Assembly (NCBI RefSeq): GCF_002276045.1
Contig: NZ_NQMR01000060.1
Span: forward strand, 1 to 46,793
DNA from: Pseudoalteromonas sp. NBT06-2
GTDB taxonomy: Bacteria; Pseudomonadota; Gammaproteobacteria; Enterobacterales; Alteromonadaceae
DNA: 46,793 nucleotides
Direction: 5' to 3'
Shown here: positions 35,586 through 44,584 of the stretch, piece by piece
Numbering within the stretch: the first letter of the stretch is position 1
Layout: each line of letters starts with the position of its first letter
Program-made: the position numbers and the translations under genes
The notes under the pieces: generated by a model
What the model was told of the DNA's origin: nothing
Databases searched by the model: none
The model's input: only the letters and a program-made list of their open reading frames with translations

Positions 35586-36180
35586 TTAACACCTATCGCC
35601 TGTCGCGATAAGTGTAATTGCCGGTGGCTCAACCTTACCAGAGGGTAGCAAAGACGCATTGACATAAGTGATATAACAACCACTAGCAATATAATATCAA
35701 CAACTCTTCGATCACTTGGTGCGTCATTTGGTGCAGGTCGTAATTCAGCCAATGTATCAAGAGTCACATAAAAGGTCTTACTTGTAAAATCTCCCATAGC
35801 AAACCAGTCATCACTATTAATATCTACCATCGTTTTTAAATCATCAATGTTACCGCTAATATAATTTAAGTCTGGATATCCATAAGTTATAGCGGTGCCA
35901 TTAACTTCTGCACCTGAAATATTATGCTTTTCATTCAAACCGATATTATTAATTAATGCTTTGCCATGAAACATCCCACTACTAGACGATAAATTGCCTT
36001 TTAATGCTTGCAGTGCCACCAGGTTAGCATCACTTGTTAAACTAATAAACTAATAAACTAATAAACTAATAAACTAATAAACTTAGGCGCAGCAGTTGTA
36101 GCTAAAACACCAAGAATAACAATAACCAGAACTAATTCAATTAAGGTAAATCCATTTTTAGCTTTGATAGTAAACTGCAT
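35586..36180 (-). pseudogene. MSHA-type type IV prepilin gene, broken by octamer expansion
   Basis: Starts with a textbook prepilin leader: [10 protein letters not shown] then [15 protein letters not shown] (cleavage Gly|Phe, Glu5). After APKF the coding strand holds five copies of ATTAGTTT where a single copy would give PKFISLTSDAN, a typical MSHA pilin sequence; the expansion gives an in-frame TAG. Downstream the correct frame continues as NLVALQALKG to about 35700, where a second frameshift moves to the frame encoding SGCYITYVNAS and ending GDRC at 35586. The C-terminal cysteines fit a pilin disulfide loop. No other pilus genes are nearby. Confidence 0.8.
36039..36078 (-). repeat. 8-bp tandem repeat inside the pilin gene
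   Basis: Five perfect copies of AAACTAAT (plus strand), followed by a partial copy, AAACTT. On the coding strand the unit is ATTAGTTT. Only one copy keeps the pilin frame open; two or more bring an in-frame stop. Confidence 0.95.
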
Positions 36181-36577
36181 GATGTAAACTCTGTAAGTGA
36201 TTTAATAGCAACTAATTATAGCGTTTCTTTCATTTCAATATAATCCCTAAAGTATTGAGCTAAGATAAGTAATACGAAATAAACTGTCACAATTATTTTA
36301 CAGCTCAGCCTTTAATGACCATTTTAGGCTAAAAATCGTCCAAAGTTATCGTTTATGATTATTGTAATTTTTTGTGACAAAGAACTAAATAGCTCACGCG
36401 ATAATGGTGCAGACTCTTTTTCGCACTACCTGCAATGATTTTTCTATCTTTAATTATGAAGTGTTTTTCATCATGTAAAATAGGTGCCGACCTCATGAAT
36501 TTGAGTCCTATGAGCACTCATAATTTATAGGTCAAAAATAGATTCTGTTTAAAGTAGAGCATCTATAAATGAACTTA
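36181..36577. other. Intergenic region upstream of the broken pilin gene
   Basis: About 400 bp without a recognisable gene or RNA. It must hold the former pilin promoter, but I see no clear hexamer pair. AT-rich, no repeats noted. Confidence 0.3.
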
Positions 36578-36850
36578 TTAAAAACAAATTTGTTCATTTT
36601 TACTAAATAACTTAAACCCCTTAGGTGTTAACTGGTAATAACATAATGCATTATTTTTTATAGGTAATTTACGAATTAATTTTTCATTTATTAAAAATTC
36701 GATAACACTGTTATGAAAATTACGCTGCTCATATGTTACTTGTATGTTTTTATGAATATCACTAAATGTTATCGTTTTACTGAAAGGGTAAGCCTTGCTT
36801 AACTCAGAAAGGATTGATTTACAAAAAGTATTAAAGTCTAAATTTTCCAT
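36578..36850 (-). CDS. Small winged-helix-like protein
   Basis: A 90-residue soluble protein of unknown family. Helix-rich N-terminus (FNTFCKSILSELSKAYP) leads into ITFSDIHKNIQ, VIEFLINEKLIRKL and a beta-hairpin-like CYYQLTPKGFKLFSK ending, the order expected for a winged helix (helix-helix-helix-wing with the LTPKG turn). Function unknown; DNA binding is possible. AGGA lies about 14 bases before the ATG, rather far. It is monocistronic, diverging from the MAPEG gene. Confidence 0.55.
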   Translation of the reverse strand: MENLDFNTFCKSILSELSKAYPFSKTITFSDIHKNIQVTYEQRNFHNSVIEFLINEKLIRKLPIKNNALCYYQLTPKGFKLFSKNEQICF

Positions 36851-36989
36851 TAATGGTTTATTATTCCTTTGCTAATAAAACGATAATAAAAATAAGGTTA
36901 GTATTTAACAGTACTTATTAACTATATGTTGCTAACCCTTTAAAATTCTATAATAATCATGAACATTACAAATAACAAAGAACTTTATT

Positions 36990-37391
36990 ATGTTAATCGC
37001 AATGTTTATGATGGTACTACTTACTTTGATTATTGGAATAGTGACAGTAACTGTTAGAATTAAAAATGTTAAAAAAAGCAAGATTAGTCGAAAATATTTT
37101 AGACTAATGCAAGGTGAAAATCTACCTGATGTAGTAATCAAAACAACACGTAATTTCAATAATCAGTTCGAGCTACCTGTGTTGTTTTATGTAGTATGTA
37201 CTTTATTTATATCATTAAAAATCGAAAGTGAGTTTGCTTTATACATTGCAATAGTTTTTGTAATATCTCGTTATTTTCATGCTGTAATACATATTACTTA
37301 TAATAATGTAATACATCGTATGATCAGCTTTTTTATAGGGTTTATTTGTGTAATAGCCATGTGGGTTAATCTTGTAATCATACAAAGCTAA
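36990..37391 (+). CDS. MAPEG-family membrane protein
   Basis: A 133-residue inner-membrane protein with about four hydrophobic helices. After the first helix come a basic loop (RIKNVKKSKISRKYFRL) and the family motif RNFNNQFELPVLFYV (about residues 52-66), then RYFHAVIH before the last helix. MAPEG proteins include glutathione transferases and leukotriene synthases in eukaryotes; bacterial members of this short type have no known substrate. Its stop overlaps the stop of the convergent acetyltransferase gene by 4 bases. Confidence 0.8.
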   Translation: MLIAMFMMVLLTLIIGIVTVTVRIKNVKKSKISRKYFRLMQGENLPDVVIKTTRNFNNQFELPVLFYVVCTLFISLKIESEFALYIAIVFVISRYFHAVIHITYNNVIHRMISFFIGFICVIAMWVNLVIIQS

Positions 37392-37852
37392 TCTGTTAAT
37401 TCATGTAATATCATAGGAATATCTTTAACCCCTTTATTCTCTCGAATGCCTGCTATGGGCTTAAATCCTAGTTTCAAATAAACGGACTTTGCATTTAAAG
37501 CAGAATTAACAGTAAACTTACCTACATTACCATTTTTAAAACATACGCCTTTTGCATACAACCATAACTTTTTAGCTATCCCTTTACCTTGATATGTATC
37601 AGCTACAAACATGTGAAATAAATGACTATTATCTCTAATCGCAATAACACCCACTAAAACATTATCATCTTTTATTATATGGTAAAGGTAATTAGTATTC
37701 ATGTATTGAGTTAAAGAATTTGGCTTCATTGATTCTATGAGTAACTCAATACCTTGGTCAGAGCAATTAGGGGCGATGTACTTTAACGATAAACGGGAAA
37801 TTAATTCACTTATCTCATTTACATCTTTATGTGTTGCTTGTTTTATGAACAT
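37388..37852 (-). CDS. GNAT-family N-acetyltransferase
   Basis: A 154-residue acetyltransferase with the GNAT core: N-terminal IKQATHKDVNEISELI, beta strands around VGVIAIRDNSHLFHMFV, the acetyl-CoA pyrophosphate loop VADTYQGKGIAKKLW (Q-x-x-G-x-G/A), and a C-terminal YLKLGFKPI. The substrate is unknown. A TTG extends the frame to 37876, but the ATG at 37852 fits the domain start. It lies in the same orientation as the transglycosylase gene but well separated from it by convergent flow to its left. Confidence 0.85.
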   Translation of the reverse strand: MFIKQATHKDVNEISELISRLSLKYIAPNCSDQGIELLIESMKPNSLTQYMNTNYLYHIIKDDNVLVGVIAIRDNSHLFHMFVADTYQGKGIAKKLWLYAKGVCFKNGNVGKFTVNSALNAKSVYLKLGFKPIAGIRENKGVKDIPMILHELTD

Positions 37853-37935
37853 TTGATTGTCATTTCCAAGTTGCAAGGGTATAGTGAGGTACGCTCAGCT
37901 AACAATTCTAAACGGCTATTATTGTACTGGATTAA

Positions 37936-38964
37936 TTACTTAAACTTATCAGCTAATAAACCAATTGTTAAAGCATAACTGTTGGCACAGTTGTAACGTA
38001 AAATTGTTCGGAAGTTATCATAAGTTAAGAATGCTTTACCACTTTCGCCATCCGGTAATACCAGTGTTGCTTTTAAGTCTACATCAGGTAAGTCTTTCAG
38101 ATTTAAACGGCGTATTCCGTGATCATTCCATTCTTTAAGCGTCAGTTTTTCTGTATGTGTTCTTAAAGCACGACAGCCTTTTTCAGGTTTTTCTGCTTTT
38201 ACAGTTTTTAGCCAAGTAGCTGCATTCTCAGGTAAAGTAACTTCACGGCCCCAAGTTTGATTATCGTTCCAACCAAAATGTTTTAAGTAATTCGCGATAG
38301 ATGCAAATACATCTGCGTGATTACCCCAAATATCTTTTTTACCGTCACCATCAAAATCTTGTGCAAATCGTAAGAAACTTGATGGCATGAATTGACCTTG
38401 CCCCATAGCTCCGCTCCAAGAGCCTTTCATATCTTTCAGAGCAATATGGCCTTCATCTAAAATAGTTAGGGCGTTAAGTAGCTCTTTTCTGAAGTATGCA
38501 GCACGGCGTTTATCGTAAGCTAAGGTAGCAAGAGAGCGGATAATGTCATTTTTTCCCATATAATTGCCGTAATTTGTTTCTAGACCCCAAAAAGAAAGAA
38601 TAAATCGTGGTTGAACACCATAAGATTCACCAATTTCTTTAAGTAAGGTACCATGTTTTTTTTGCATTTTAGCGCCCATTTTCAGTCTCCATTGAGACAA
38701 ACGCTTTTGACTATATTTTTTGAATGTACGTTTAAATTCAGGTTGTGATCGGTCACTTTTAATTGCTTTAGGATAAAGTTTTAAATCAGTTAAAGCGGCT
38801 TTAATTGTTTCATCTGTAATGCCTTTTTGTTTTGCTTCAGTCCGTAATTCTACTAACCATTGATCAAATGGAGGAACAGTGTCTTTTGCGTTTGCTTTAA
38901 AGTTTATGATTGTATTGATAGACAATGATAGTAGACCGACCGTAAAAACTTTTGAAATTTTCAT
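37936..38964 (-). CDS. MltB-type lytic murein transglycosylase
   Basis: Cleaves the glycan strands of peptidoglycan with formation of 1,6-anhydromuropeptides. The 342-residue protein has a signal peptide (cleavage near ANA, residue 26) without a lipobox, so it is probably periplasmic and soluble. The SLT_2 domain includes SFWGLETNYG with catalytic Glu129, LATLAYDKRR, GAMGQGQFMPSSF and the DFDGDGKKDIW acidic loop. The C-terminal peptidoglycan-binding domain of larger relatives is absent; the protein ends with a YDNFRTILRYNCANSYA segment. Confidence 0.92.
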   Translation of the reverse strand: MKISKVFTVGLLSLSINTIINFKANAKDTVPPFDQWLVELRTEAKQKGITDETIKAALTDLKLYPKAIKSDRSQPEFKRTFKKYSQKRLSQWRLKMGAKMQKKHGTLLKEIGESYGVQPRFILSFWGLETNYGNYMGKNDIIRSLATLAYDKRRAAYFRKELLNALTILDEGHIALKDMKGSWSGAMGQGQFMPSSFLRFAQDFDGDGKKDIWGNHADVFASIANYLKHFGWNDNQTWGREVTLPENAATWLKTVKAEKPEKGCRALRTHTEKLTLKEWNDHGIRRLNLKDLPDVDLKATLVLPDGESGKAFLTYDNFRTILRYNCANSYALTIGLLADKFK

Positions 38965-39027
38965 GAGATATTTGCCTTAAAAGTTAAATCAAATGACTAT
39001 TGGCAATAGTCATTTTAAAATAAAAAA

Positions 39028-39918
39028 TTACTGACCTAACAATAATGGTTCAGCTTTTTGAGTTGCTATTTTAAGATGTTGCCAAAGTTTTTCAACTCTG
39101 GCTAATTTTTTGCGTTCAATGGGTGCTGCCATCCAAAAACTGCGTATAATGTTAATGTCGCTTTCTAGTACTGGTAATAAGTTGTCTGCATTAGCAGCCA
39201 AAAAACAAGGTAATATAGCTAAACCTAAACTATTTTCAACTGCTTTAAACTGTGCAATAACACTGGTACTTCTAAATACAGGTTTTACTTTTTCTAAGTA
39301 CCTGTCTAAATAACACAGTTGATCACTAAATATTAAGTCGTCAACGTATCCTATCATTGCATGATTTGAAAGTTGAGATAAACAACTGATATCACTATTT
39401 TTAGCTATGTATTCTTTACTTGCATACATTTTAAGGCGGTAGTCACATAATTTTGTAACAACGAGTGATTTGTTTTCTGGTTTTTCAACTGTAACAGCTA
39501 AATCAGCTTCATATTGCGTGAGCTTAACTAACCGCTGTAAAGGCAATAGGTCGATTGAAATTTGTTTATGATCTCTATGAAATGGTGTTAATTGCTCAGT
39601 AATAAAGTAACTACCAAACGCATCTGTGGTACCAATTCTAATATTTCCTTTGTCTTCAAGATTTTTGCCTTGCAAAATATCAAGAGTGGCAACTGTTTTT
39701 TTCTCAATTTCTAACGCAGTTGTTAATAATTCGTGTCCGTGCTCTGTTAATGTGTGTCCAGTAACACTTCTATCAAAAAGTTGTGTGCCTAATTCAGTTT
39801 CTAATTTATGAATTCGCCTAGAAACTGTGGACGGATCAATATTTAATCGCTTTGAGGCCATAGTTAAAGTTTCACTTCTAGCTACTTCTAAAAAGACTTT
39901 TAAATCGTCCCAATTCAT
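39028..39918 (-). CDS. LysR-family transcriptional regulator
   Basis: A 296-residue LysR-type regulator. The N-terminal winged helix (MNWDDLKVFLEVARSETLTMASKRLNIDPSTVSRRIHKLE) and the linker helix are clear; the effector domain spans about residues 90-290. It diverges from mmsA, and a perfect 18-bp palindrome lies in the 159-bp gap, so it probably controls mmsA in response to a valine-pathway intermediate. The ligand is unknown. Confidence 0.9.
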   Translation of the reverse strand: MNWDDLKVFLEVARSETLTMASKRLNIDPSTVSRRIHKLETELGTQLFDRSVTGHTLTEHGHELLTTALEIEKKTVATLDILQGKNLEDKGNIRIGTTDAFGSYFITEQLTPFHRDHKQISIDLLPLQRLVKLTQYEADLAVTVEKPENKSLVVTKLCDYRLKMYASKEYIAKNSDISCLSQLSNHAMIGYVDDLIFSDQLCYLDRYLEKVKPVFRSTSVIAQFKAVENSLGLAILPCFLAANADNLLPVLESDINIIRSFWMAAPIERKKLARVEKLWQHLKIATQKAEPLLLGQ

Positions 39919-39941
39919 TTTATTTATTCAATATTGTTATC

Positions 39942-39959
39942 CCTTGCATATATGCAAGG
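39942..39959. promoter_or_regulatory. Operator palindrome between lysR and mmsA
   Basis: CCTTGCATATATGCAAGG is a perfect 18-bp palindrome. A half-site CCTTGCA follows at 39963 and CTTGTCAAGG at 39979. The palindrome is centred about 65 bases before the expected mmsA transcription start, the usual LysR recognition position. Confidence 0.65.
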
Positions 39960-39979
39960 CTGCCTTGCACTAAGGTCTC

Positions 39980-40008
39980 TTGTCAAGGATATTCATACCC
40001 TCTATGCT
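39980..40008 (+). promoter_or_regulatory. Promoter of mmsA
   Basis: TTGTCA (39980-39985) and TATGCT (40003-40008) are separated by 17 bases. The leader is about 60 bases, with AGGAAA before the mmsA ATG. Confidence 0.6.
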
Positions 40009-40077
40009 AATAAAAATCGTTTATTACTTTTTATTGATAAATTGTAATGAAAATAGAGATAAATAAAAGGAAAAACC

Positions 40078-41577
40078 ATGCCAATACGCCGCGTTCCAAT
40101 GATCATCAATGGTGAGAAAATAGACTCTACATCAGGTAATTGGATAGATGTTTTAAACCCAGCGACGCAAGAGGTTGTTGCACAAGTTCCTTTTGCGACA
40201 CTTGATGAAGTTGATGCTGCAATTGAAAATGCGCATGAAGCTTTTCAAACGTGGAAATTGGTACCTATGGGCCAACGAATGCGTATTATGCTTAAGCTTC
40301 AAAACCTAATACGTGAAAATACAACAAAACTTGCTGAATTGATCACGTTAGAGCATGGTAAAACGTTACCAGATGCTGAAGGTGAAGTCGCGCGTGGTTT
40401 AGAAGTAGTAGAGCACGCATGTTCAATTACTACTTTACAATTAGGTGAAATGGCAAATAATGTTGCTGGTAATGTTGATGTACACACATTACAAAAACCA
40501 TTAGGTGTTGGCGCGGGTATTACTGCATTTAACTTTCCAATTATGCTTCCTTGTTTTATGTTTCCGTTAGCATTAGCTACTGGTAATACATTTGTATTGA
40601 AACCTTCTGAGCAAGACCCTTCTTCTTCTGTATTTTTAGTTGAATTAGCATTGGAAGCGGGTATTCCACCAGGTGTACTTAATGTTGTTCACGGCGGTCC
40701 AGAAGTCGCTAATAGGTTATGTGATCACCCACTAATTAAAGCAGTATCATTTATCGGTTCTACACATGTAGGTAAACACATTTACGAACGTGCAAGCACA
40801 CATGGTAAGCGTGCGCAGTCTATGGTTGGCGCAAAAAATCACGCGATAGTGATGCCTGATTGTGATAAAAATCAAGCTATCAATAATATCTTAGGTGCAG
40901 CATATGGTGCAGCTGGTCAGCGTTGTATGGCTAATTCCGTTGTTATCCTAGTTGGTGAAACACGCAGTTGGGTTGATGAAATTGCGAGTCGCAGTCATGA
41001 AATGAAAATTGGCCCAGGTACTGATCGCTCAGCCGATTTAGGCCCTGTTGTAAATCCACAAGCGAAAGAGCGTATTATTAAGCTGATTACTTCAGGTGTA
41101 GCGCAAGGTGCAACGCTATTAGTTGATGGGCGAGATTGTGTTGTTGAGGGTTATGAAAAAGGTAATTTTGTAGGTCCAACAATGTTTACCGATGTAACAA
41201 CTGATATGGATATATATACACAAGAAATATTTGGTCCAGCATTATTAATTTTACAAGCTGAAACTTTTGAAGAAGCGATAAAATTTATTAATGATAACCC
41301 ATTTGGTAATGGTGCTTCTATCTTTACAAGCTCAGGATATTATGCGCGTCGTTTCGAAAATGAAGCAGATGCGGGTCAATTAGGTATAAACTTACCAATT
41401 CCGGTACCAGTTGCATACTTTAGCTTCACTGGTTCACGTGGTTCTAAATTAGGTGATTTAGGACCTAATGGTAAACAAGCTATTTCTTTTTGGACGCAAA
41501 CTAAAACAGTATCTACACGTTGGTTCGCTCCTGATCATCAAGCAGGCGAAGTAAATACAACTATCTCGATGAAGTAG
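40078..41577 (+). CDS. mmsA: Methylmalonate-semialdehyde dehydrogenase (CoA-acylating)
   Basis: Converts methylmalonate semialdehyde plus CoA and NAD to propionyl-CoA, the last step of valine breakdown after MmsB. The 499-residue aldehyde dehydrogenase fold has GVGAGITAFNFPIMLP, FIGSTHVGKHIY and the catalytic Cys283 in GAAGQRCMAN; MVGAKNHAIVMPD and IPVPVAYFSFTGSRGS are typical of MmsA. It is separated from mmsB by about 9 kb and diverges from a LysR gene that probably regulates it. Confidence 0.96.
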   Translation: MPIRRVPMIINGEKIDSTSGNWIDVLNPATQEVVAQVPFATLDEVDAAIENAHEAFQTWKLVPMGQRMRIMLKLQNLIRENTTKLAELITLEHGKTLPDAEGEVARGLEVVEHACSITTLQLGEMANNVAGNVDVHTLQKPLGVGAGITAFNFPIMLPCFMFPLALATGNTFVLKPSEQDPSSSVFLVELALEAGIPPGVLNVVHGGPEVANRLCDHPLIKAVSFIGSTHVGKHIYERASTHGKRAQSMVGAKNHAIVMPDCDKNQAINNILGAAYGAAGQRCMANSVVILVGETRSWVDEIASRSHEMKIGPGTDRSADLGPVVNPQAKERIIKLITSGVAQGATLLVDGRDCVVEGYEKGNFVGPTMFTDVTTDMDIYTQEIFGPALLILQAETFEEAIKFINDNPFGNGASIFTSSGYYARRFENEADAGQLGINLPIPVPVAYFSFTGSRGSKLGDLGPNGKQAISFWTQTKTVSTRWFAPDHQAGEVNTTISMK

Positions 41578-41611
41578 TTATCATTATTCTATGATAAATG
41601 TATTGAATTTT

Positions 41612-41634
41612 AAGCCACTCGATTTGAGTGGTTA
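41612..41634 (+). terminator. Probable terminator of mmsA
   Basis: CCACTC and GAGTGG form a 6-bp stem extended by a G-T wobble, with a 5-base loop and a short T-rich tail, 34 bases after the stop. Confidence 0.55.
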
Positions 41635-41663
41635 TTTAATTTGAAAATACATAATAAAAATAC

Positions 41664-41931
41664 TTATACCGATCTTACTTCAAATGCATGTTTCAGAGCT
41701 ATCTGAGCGAGCCCAATTTAAGGCGTATTGATGCAAGAATGTAGGCACCTTACAAACCAACGCGACGATGAAGTGGGCTTACTCAGAAGCTCGGTCTCTG
41801 CGAGTTTAAACAGGTTTTTGCTGCGGTTATTAATTTTGCTAAGGGAACCACCATTATCTTCAATTAAGACCTTATCTAAATCCTGTTTAATTCTCGCTGA
41901 AATCTAGTATTTTGAGATATCATAGGTATAA
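41664..41931. repeat. MITE-like element, family C (268 bp)
   Basis: Imperfect terminal repeats begin TTATACCGATCTTACTTCAA and, on the other strand, TTATACCTATGATATCTCAA. Most of the interior differs from families A and B, but on the minus strand the core GGTGGTTCCCTT starts at 41852, 79 bp from the right end. Longer inner arms (TTTAAACAGG near 41805 with CCTGTTTAA near 41882) can fold. It has no coding capacity. One copy in this window. Confidence 0.65.
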
Positions 41932-42019
41932 CTATAAGCTGCGTCCAAACTGAAGAAATGTTTGTGTTAACATTTGTTGTACTTCTTCTTTAGATAAGCA
42001 ATCAGAAAGTAGATCATCA

Positions 42020-44584
42020 TTAATTTAATACTTGGTTTTCTATACTCTTTGGCTGGCAAGTATTATCACCTAATGGCTTAAATTTTATTAATAATAAGGG
42101 TAATAGCGATAAATTAGAAATTAATGCAAATATCATAGAAAAACCTGTTAATAAGCCAAAGTAAATTGAAGGCATAAAGTTAGAAAAGATCAATATTGAA
42201 AAACCGAGTGTAATTGTAATCGATGTATAGTACATAGCACGGCCAATACTACTATGGCTTTTTATTATTGCTTGCTCGTAATCACCACACAGTTGATATT
42301 CAATTTTAAACCTATGTACGTAATGTATTGAATTATCCACTGCTATTCCTACGCAAATTGATGCGATTGTGATTGTCATCATATCTAATGGTATACTAAA
42401 CCAACCCATAATGCTTAAAACCATGCTTGCGGCTACAAGATTTGGAATTAAGGTAATTAACGATAAGCTTATGTTTTTATATAATAAAACAAACATGATT
42501 AAAATGCTAAAAAATACCATGCCTAAGGTTTGTATTTGAGAACTGAATAAGCTTTTCAACATATTATTATATAAAACCAACATACCGGTTAATTGAATTT
42601 GCTCTTCTTTCAAATCGAATTTATTGACTAATCCACGTTTTATATTTTTGAGTAATTCATCTCTTTTAAGGTTTTTGTCAGATTCAAAGACCCTAATACT
42701 GAATCTAATTTGATTGCCATTTTCAGACAGATATGGGTCAAATAAAACAGACTTAACAGAATCTGGTAATTTAGAATATATTAGTGAAAGTTTAAAATTA
42801 TCAGTTTTAGTTTCAGGCTCTAAATCGTTTATCAATTGCATACCTGATGCTAACGACAATATTTTTCCAGTTTGTGGCAGCTTATCTAAAAATTTATGAT
42901 ACTGTGCGACTTCTTCTAACATAACAGGATTAAACCAATAGCTGGCGGTGATACCTGTGGGTTTGTTTTGCTCTAATTCATTAAATTCATCTTCTTCAAA
43001 ACCAAATTCATCAAAGAAATCATCTTCGATGTCTTCTGCAATATTAGGATCTCTTTTTTCAATGGTAGGTTCGATAGGAGCATTTATCACAACATCTAAT
43101 GGTGTTGTTCCGCCAAGTTTATTATCTATTAATGACATGCCTTGGTGTATTTCTGTTGAGGGTTTAAAATAGTCAATAAATCGATTTTCAACAGATAAAT
43201 ATCTAAAGCCAAAAATACTAATGGCAATAATAATAAAATATAAGACAAGTACAGGCACTTGAACTTTGATCAATTTTTTTGCAAAAGAGAGTGTGAGTTG
43301 CTCCGTTAAATTTTTTTGATTAACCACTTTACCTGGCTTTAATAACATCAATGCAGCTGGAAACAAGGTAAAAGCCATAAGAAATGCAATAGAAACACCT
43401 ATTGTCATCATCCAACCAAAATCAATGACGGGTCTTATATCGCTTACAACCAGCGAACCAAAAGCGACAATTGTTGTAGCTGTTGTAAATAAGCAAGGTA
43501 CAAATTTTTTCTGTATGGTTTTTGATACTAAAGTGAATTGTGATACTTGAGGATACTTCCAGTGTAACTCTTGATACCTGACAATTAAATGTATGGTTAA
43601 TGAAAGCGTTAATATTAGCATGAGAGAGATAAAATTTGATGATACTATCGTAACAGGCCAGTCAACTAAACCTAAGAAGCCAACCATGATTATTCCTGAT
43701 ACGATGCAACATAATAAAGGTAATACAACCCAGCGAACTTTAGCAAATGCAATTGATAAAGTGAGTAAAATAAATAATACAACAACAAGACCAAAGTTGA
43801 TTAAATCATGACGGATAAAAGCAATGGAATCAGATGTGATCATAGGGACTCCCCCTAAATGGAGTTGAGCATTATCACTATGTAAAGCCATAATTTGACG
43901 AACATCCGTTATTAACTGGGCTTGTTTATTTTGCATAACTTTTAAATGCGCCGAGTATAGAGTATTTATATTGTTAAGTTGTTTCTTAATAACGTTACTA
44001 CTTGGTTCTTCCTGAATATTTTTTTTAAGATATATCCGTTTTTGCTGAAGTAACTGATTAGCTTTATCTGGCTTTATATATAATAAAAGGGCGGTTGTTT
44101 TACTATCGCTACTTATAAGCAAGTTTTTAAAAAGAGGGCTTATTAATAACTCTTTTTTAGCTAAGTTTTTATTAATATTAGGGTCTAATAAAGTGGGGAT
44201 ATGATCTACTAATGACTTTAAAGTAACGGGAGGGCTATTTATTAAAGGCACGTTTAATACACTAATTATTGACTCTAATTGATTTACCTTCATCAGTCGT
44301 TCAGACATTTTGATTAAATCATCGATAGTAGACTGAGCAAATAAGTCATTTTTTGGGGTATAGGTCATAATGAGAAAATCATCAGAACCATATTGTTGCT
44401 TAATTTCACGATAAAATTTGAGTGCATTATCGTTTTCAAGTACTAATGTATCACTTGAAGCATCTAATCTAAAATTAGGAATGTGAGAAGCAAAAAAAAC
44501 AGTCATTAAAAATATTATAAAACAAACAACTTTTGGTTTATTTAAAATTGAATTTTTATAGATACCGGCTAAGTCAAAAAACAT
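42020..44584 (-). CDS. RND-superfamily (MMPL-type) exporter
   Basis: An 854-residue inner-membrane transporter with the RND layout: a first membrane helix (VVCFIIFLMTVFFASHI), a periplasmic domain of about 200 residues, six helices with a sterol-sensing/MMPL-like core, a second helix at about 445-465 and periplasmic domain, then five helices with the ASICVGIAVDNSIHYVHRFK motif near the end. This is the predicted-exporter group also found near outer-membrane lipoprotein genes; substrate unknown. An acidic insertion (about residues 513-539) lies in the second periplasmic domain. A GTG precedes the chosen ATG by one codon; AGGGA supports the ATG. Confidence 0.85.
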   Translation of the reverse strand: MFFDLAGIYKNSILNKPKVVCFIIFLMTVFFASHIPNFRLDASSDTLVLENDNALKFYREIKQQYGSDDFLIMTYTPKNDLFAQSTIDDLIKMSERLMKVNQLESIISVLNVPLINSPPVTLKSLVDHIPTLLDPNINKNLAKKELLISPLFKNLLISSDSKTTALLLYIKPDKANQLLQQKRIYLKKNIQEEPSSNVIKKQLNNINTLYSAHLKVMQNKQAQLITDVRQIMALHSDNAQLHLGGVPMITSDSIAFIRHDLINFGLVVVLFILLTLSIAFAKVRWVVLPLLCCIVSGIIMVGFLGLVDWPVTIVSSNFISLMLILTLSLTIHLIVRYQELHWKYPQVSQFTLVSKTIQKKFVPCLFTTATTIVAFGSLVVSDIRPVIDFGWMMTIGVSIAFLMAFTLFPAALMLLKPGKVVNQKNLTEQLTLSFAKKLIKVQVPVLVLYFIIIAISIFGFRYLSVENRFIDYFKPSTEIHQGMSLIDNKLGGTTPLDVVINAPIEPTIEKRDPNIAEDIEDDFFDEFGFEEDEFNELEQNKPTGITASYWFNPVMLEEVAQYHKFLDKLPQTGKILSLASGMQLINDLEPETKTDNFKLSLIYSKLPDSVKSVLFDPYLSENGNQIRFSIRVFESDKNLKRDELLKNIKRGLVNKFDLKEEQIQLTGMLVLYNNMLKSLFSSQIQTLGMVFFSILIMFVLLYKNISLSLITLIPNLVAASMVLSIMGWFSIPLDMMTITIASICVGIAVDNSIHYVHRFKIEYQLCGDYEQAIIKSHSSIGRAMYYTSITITLGFSILIFSNFMPSIYFGLLTGFSMIFALISNLSLLPLLLIKFKPLGDNTCQPKSIENQVLN

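Noticed and set aside
35510..36019. Open frame of 169 codons as an intact gene
   Set aside because: Its start is the middle of a prepilin gene and its last third is out of frame; the region is read better as one broken pilin gene.
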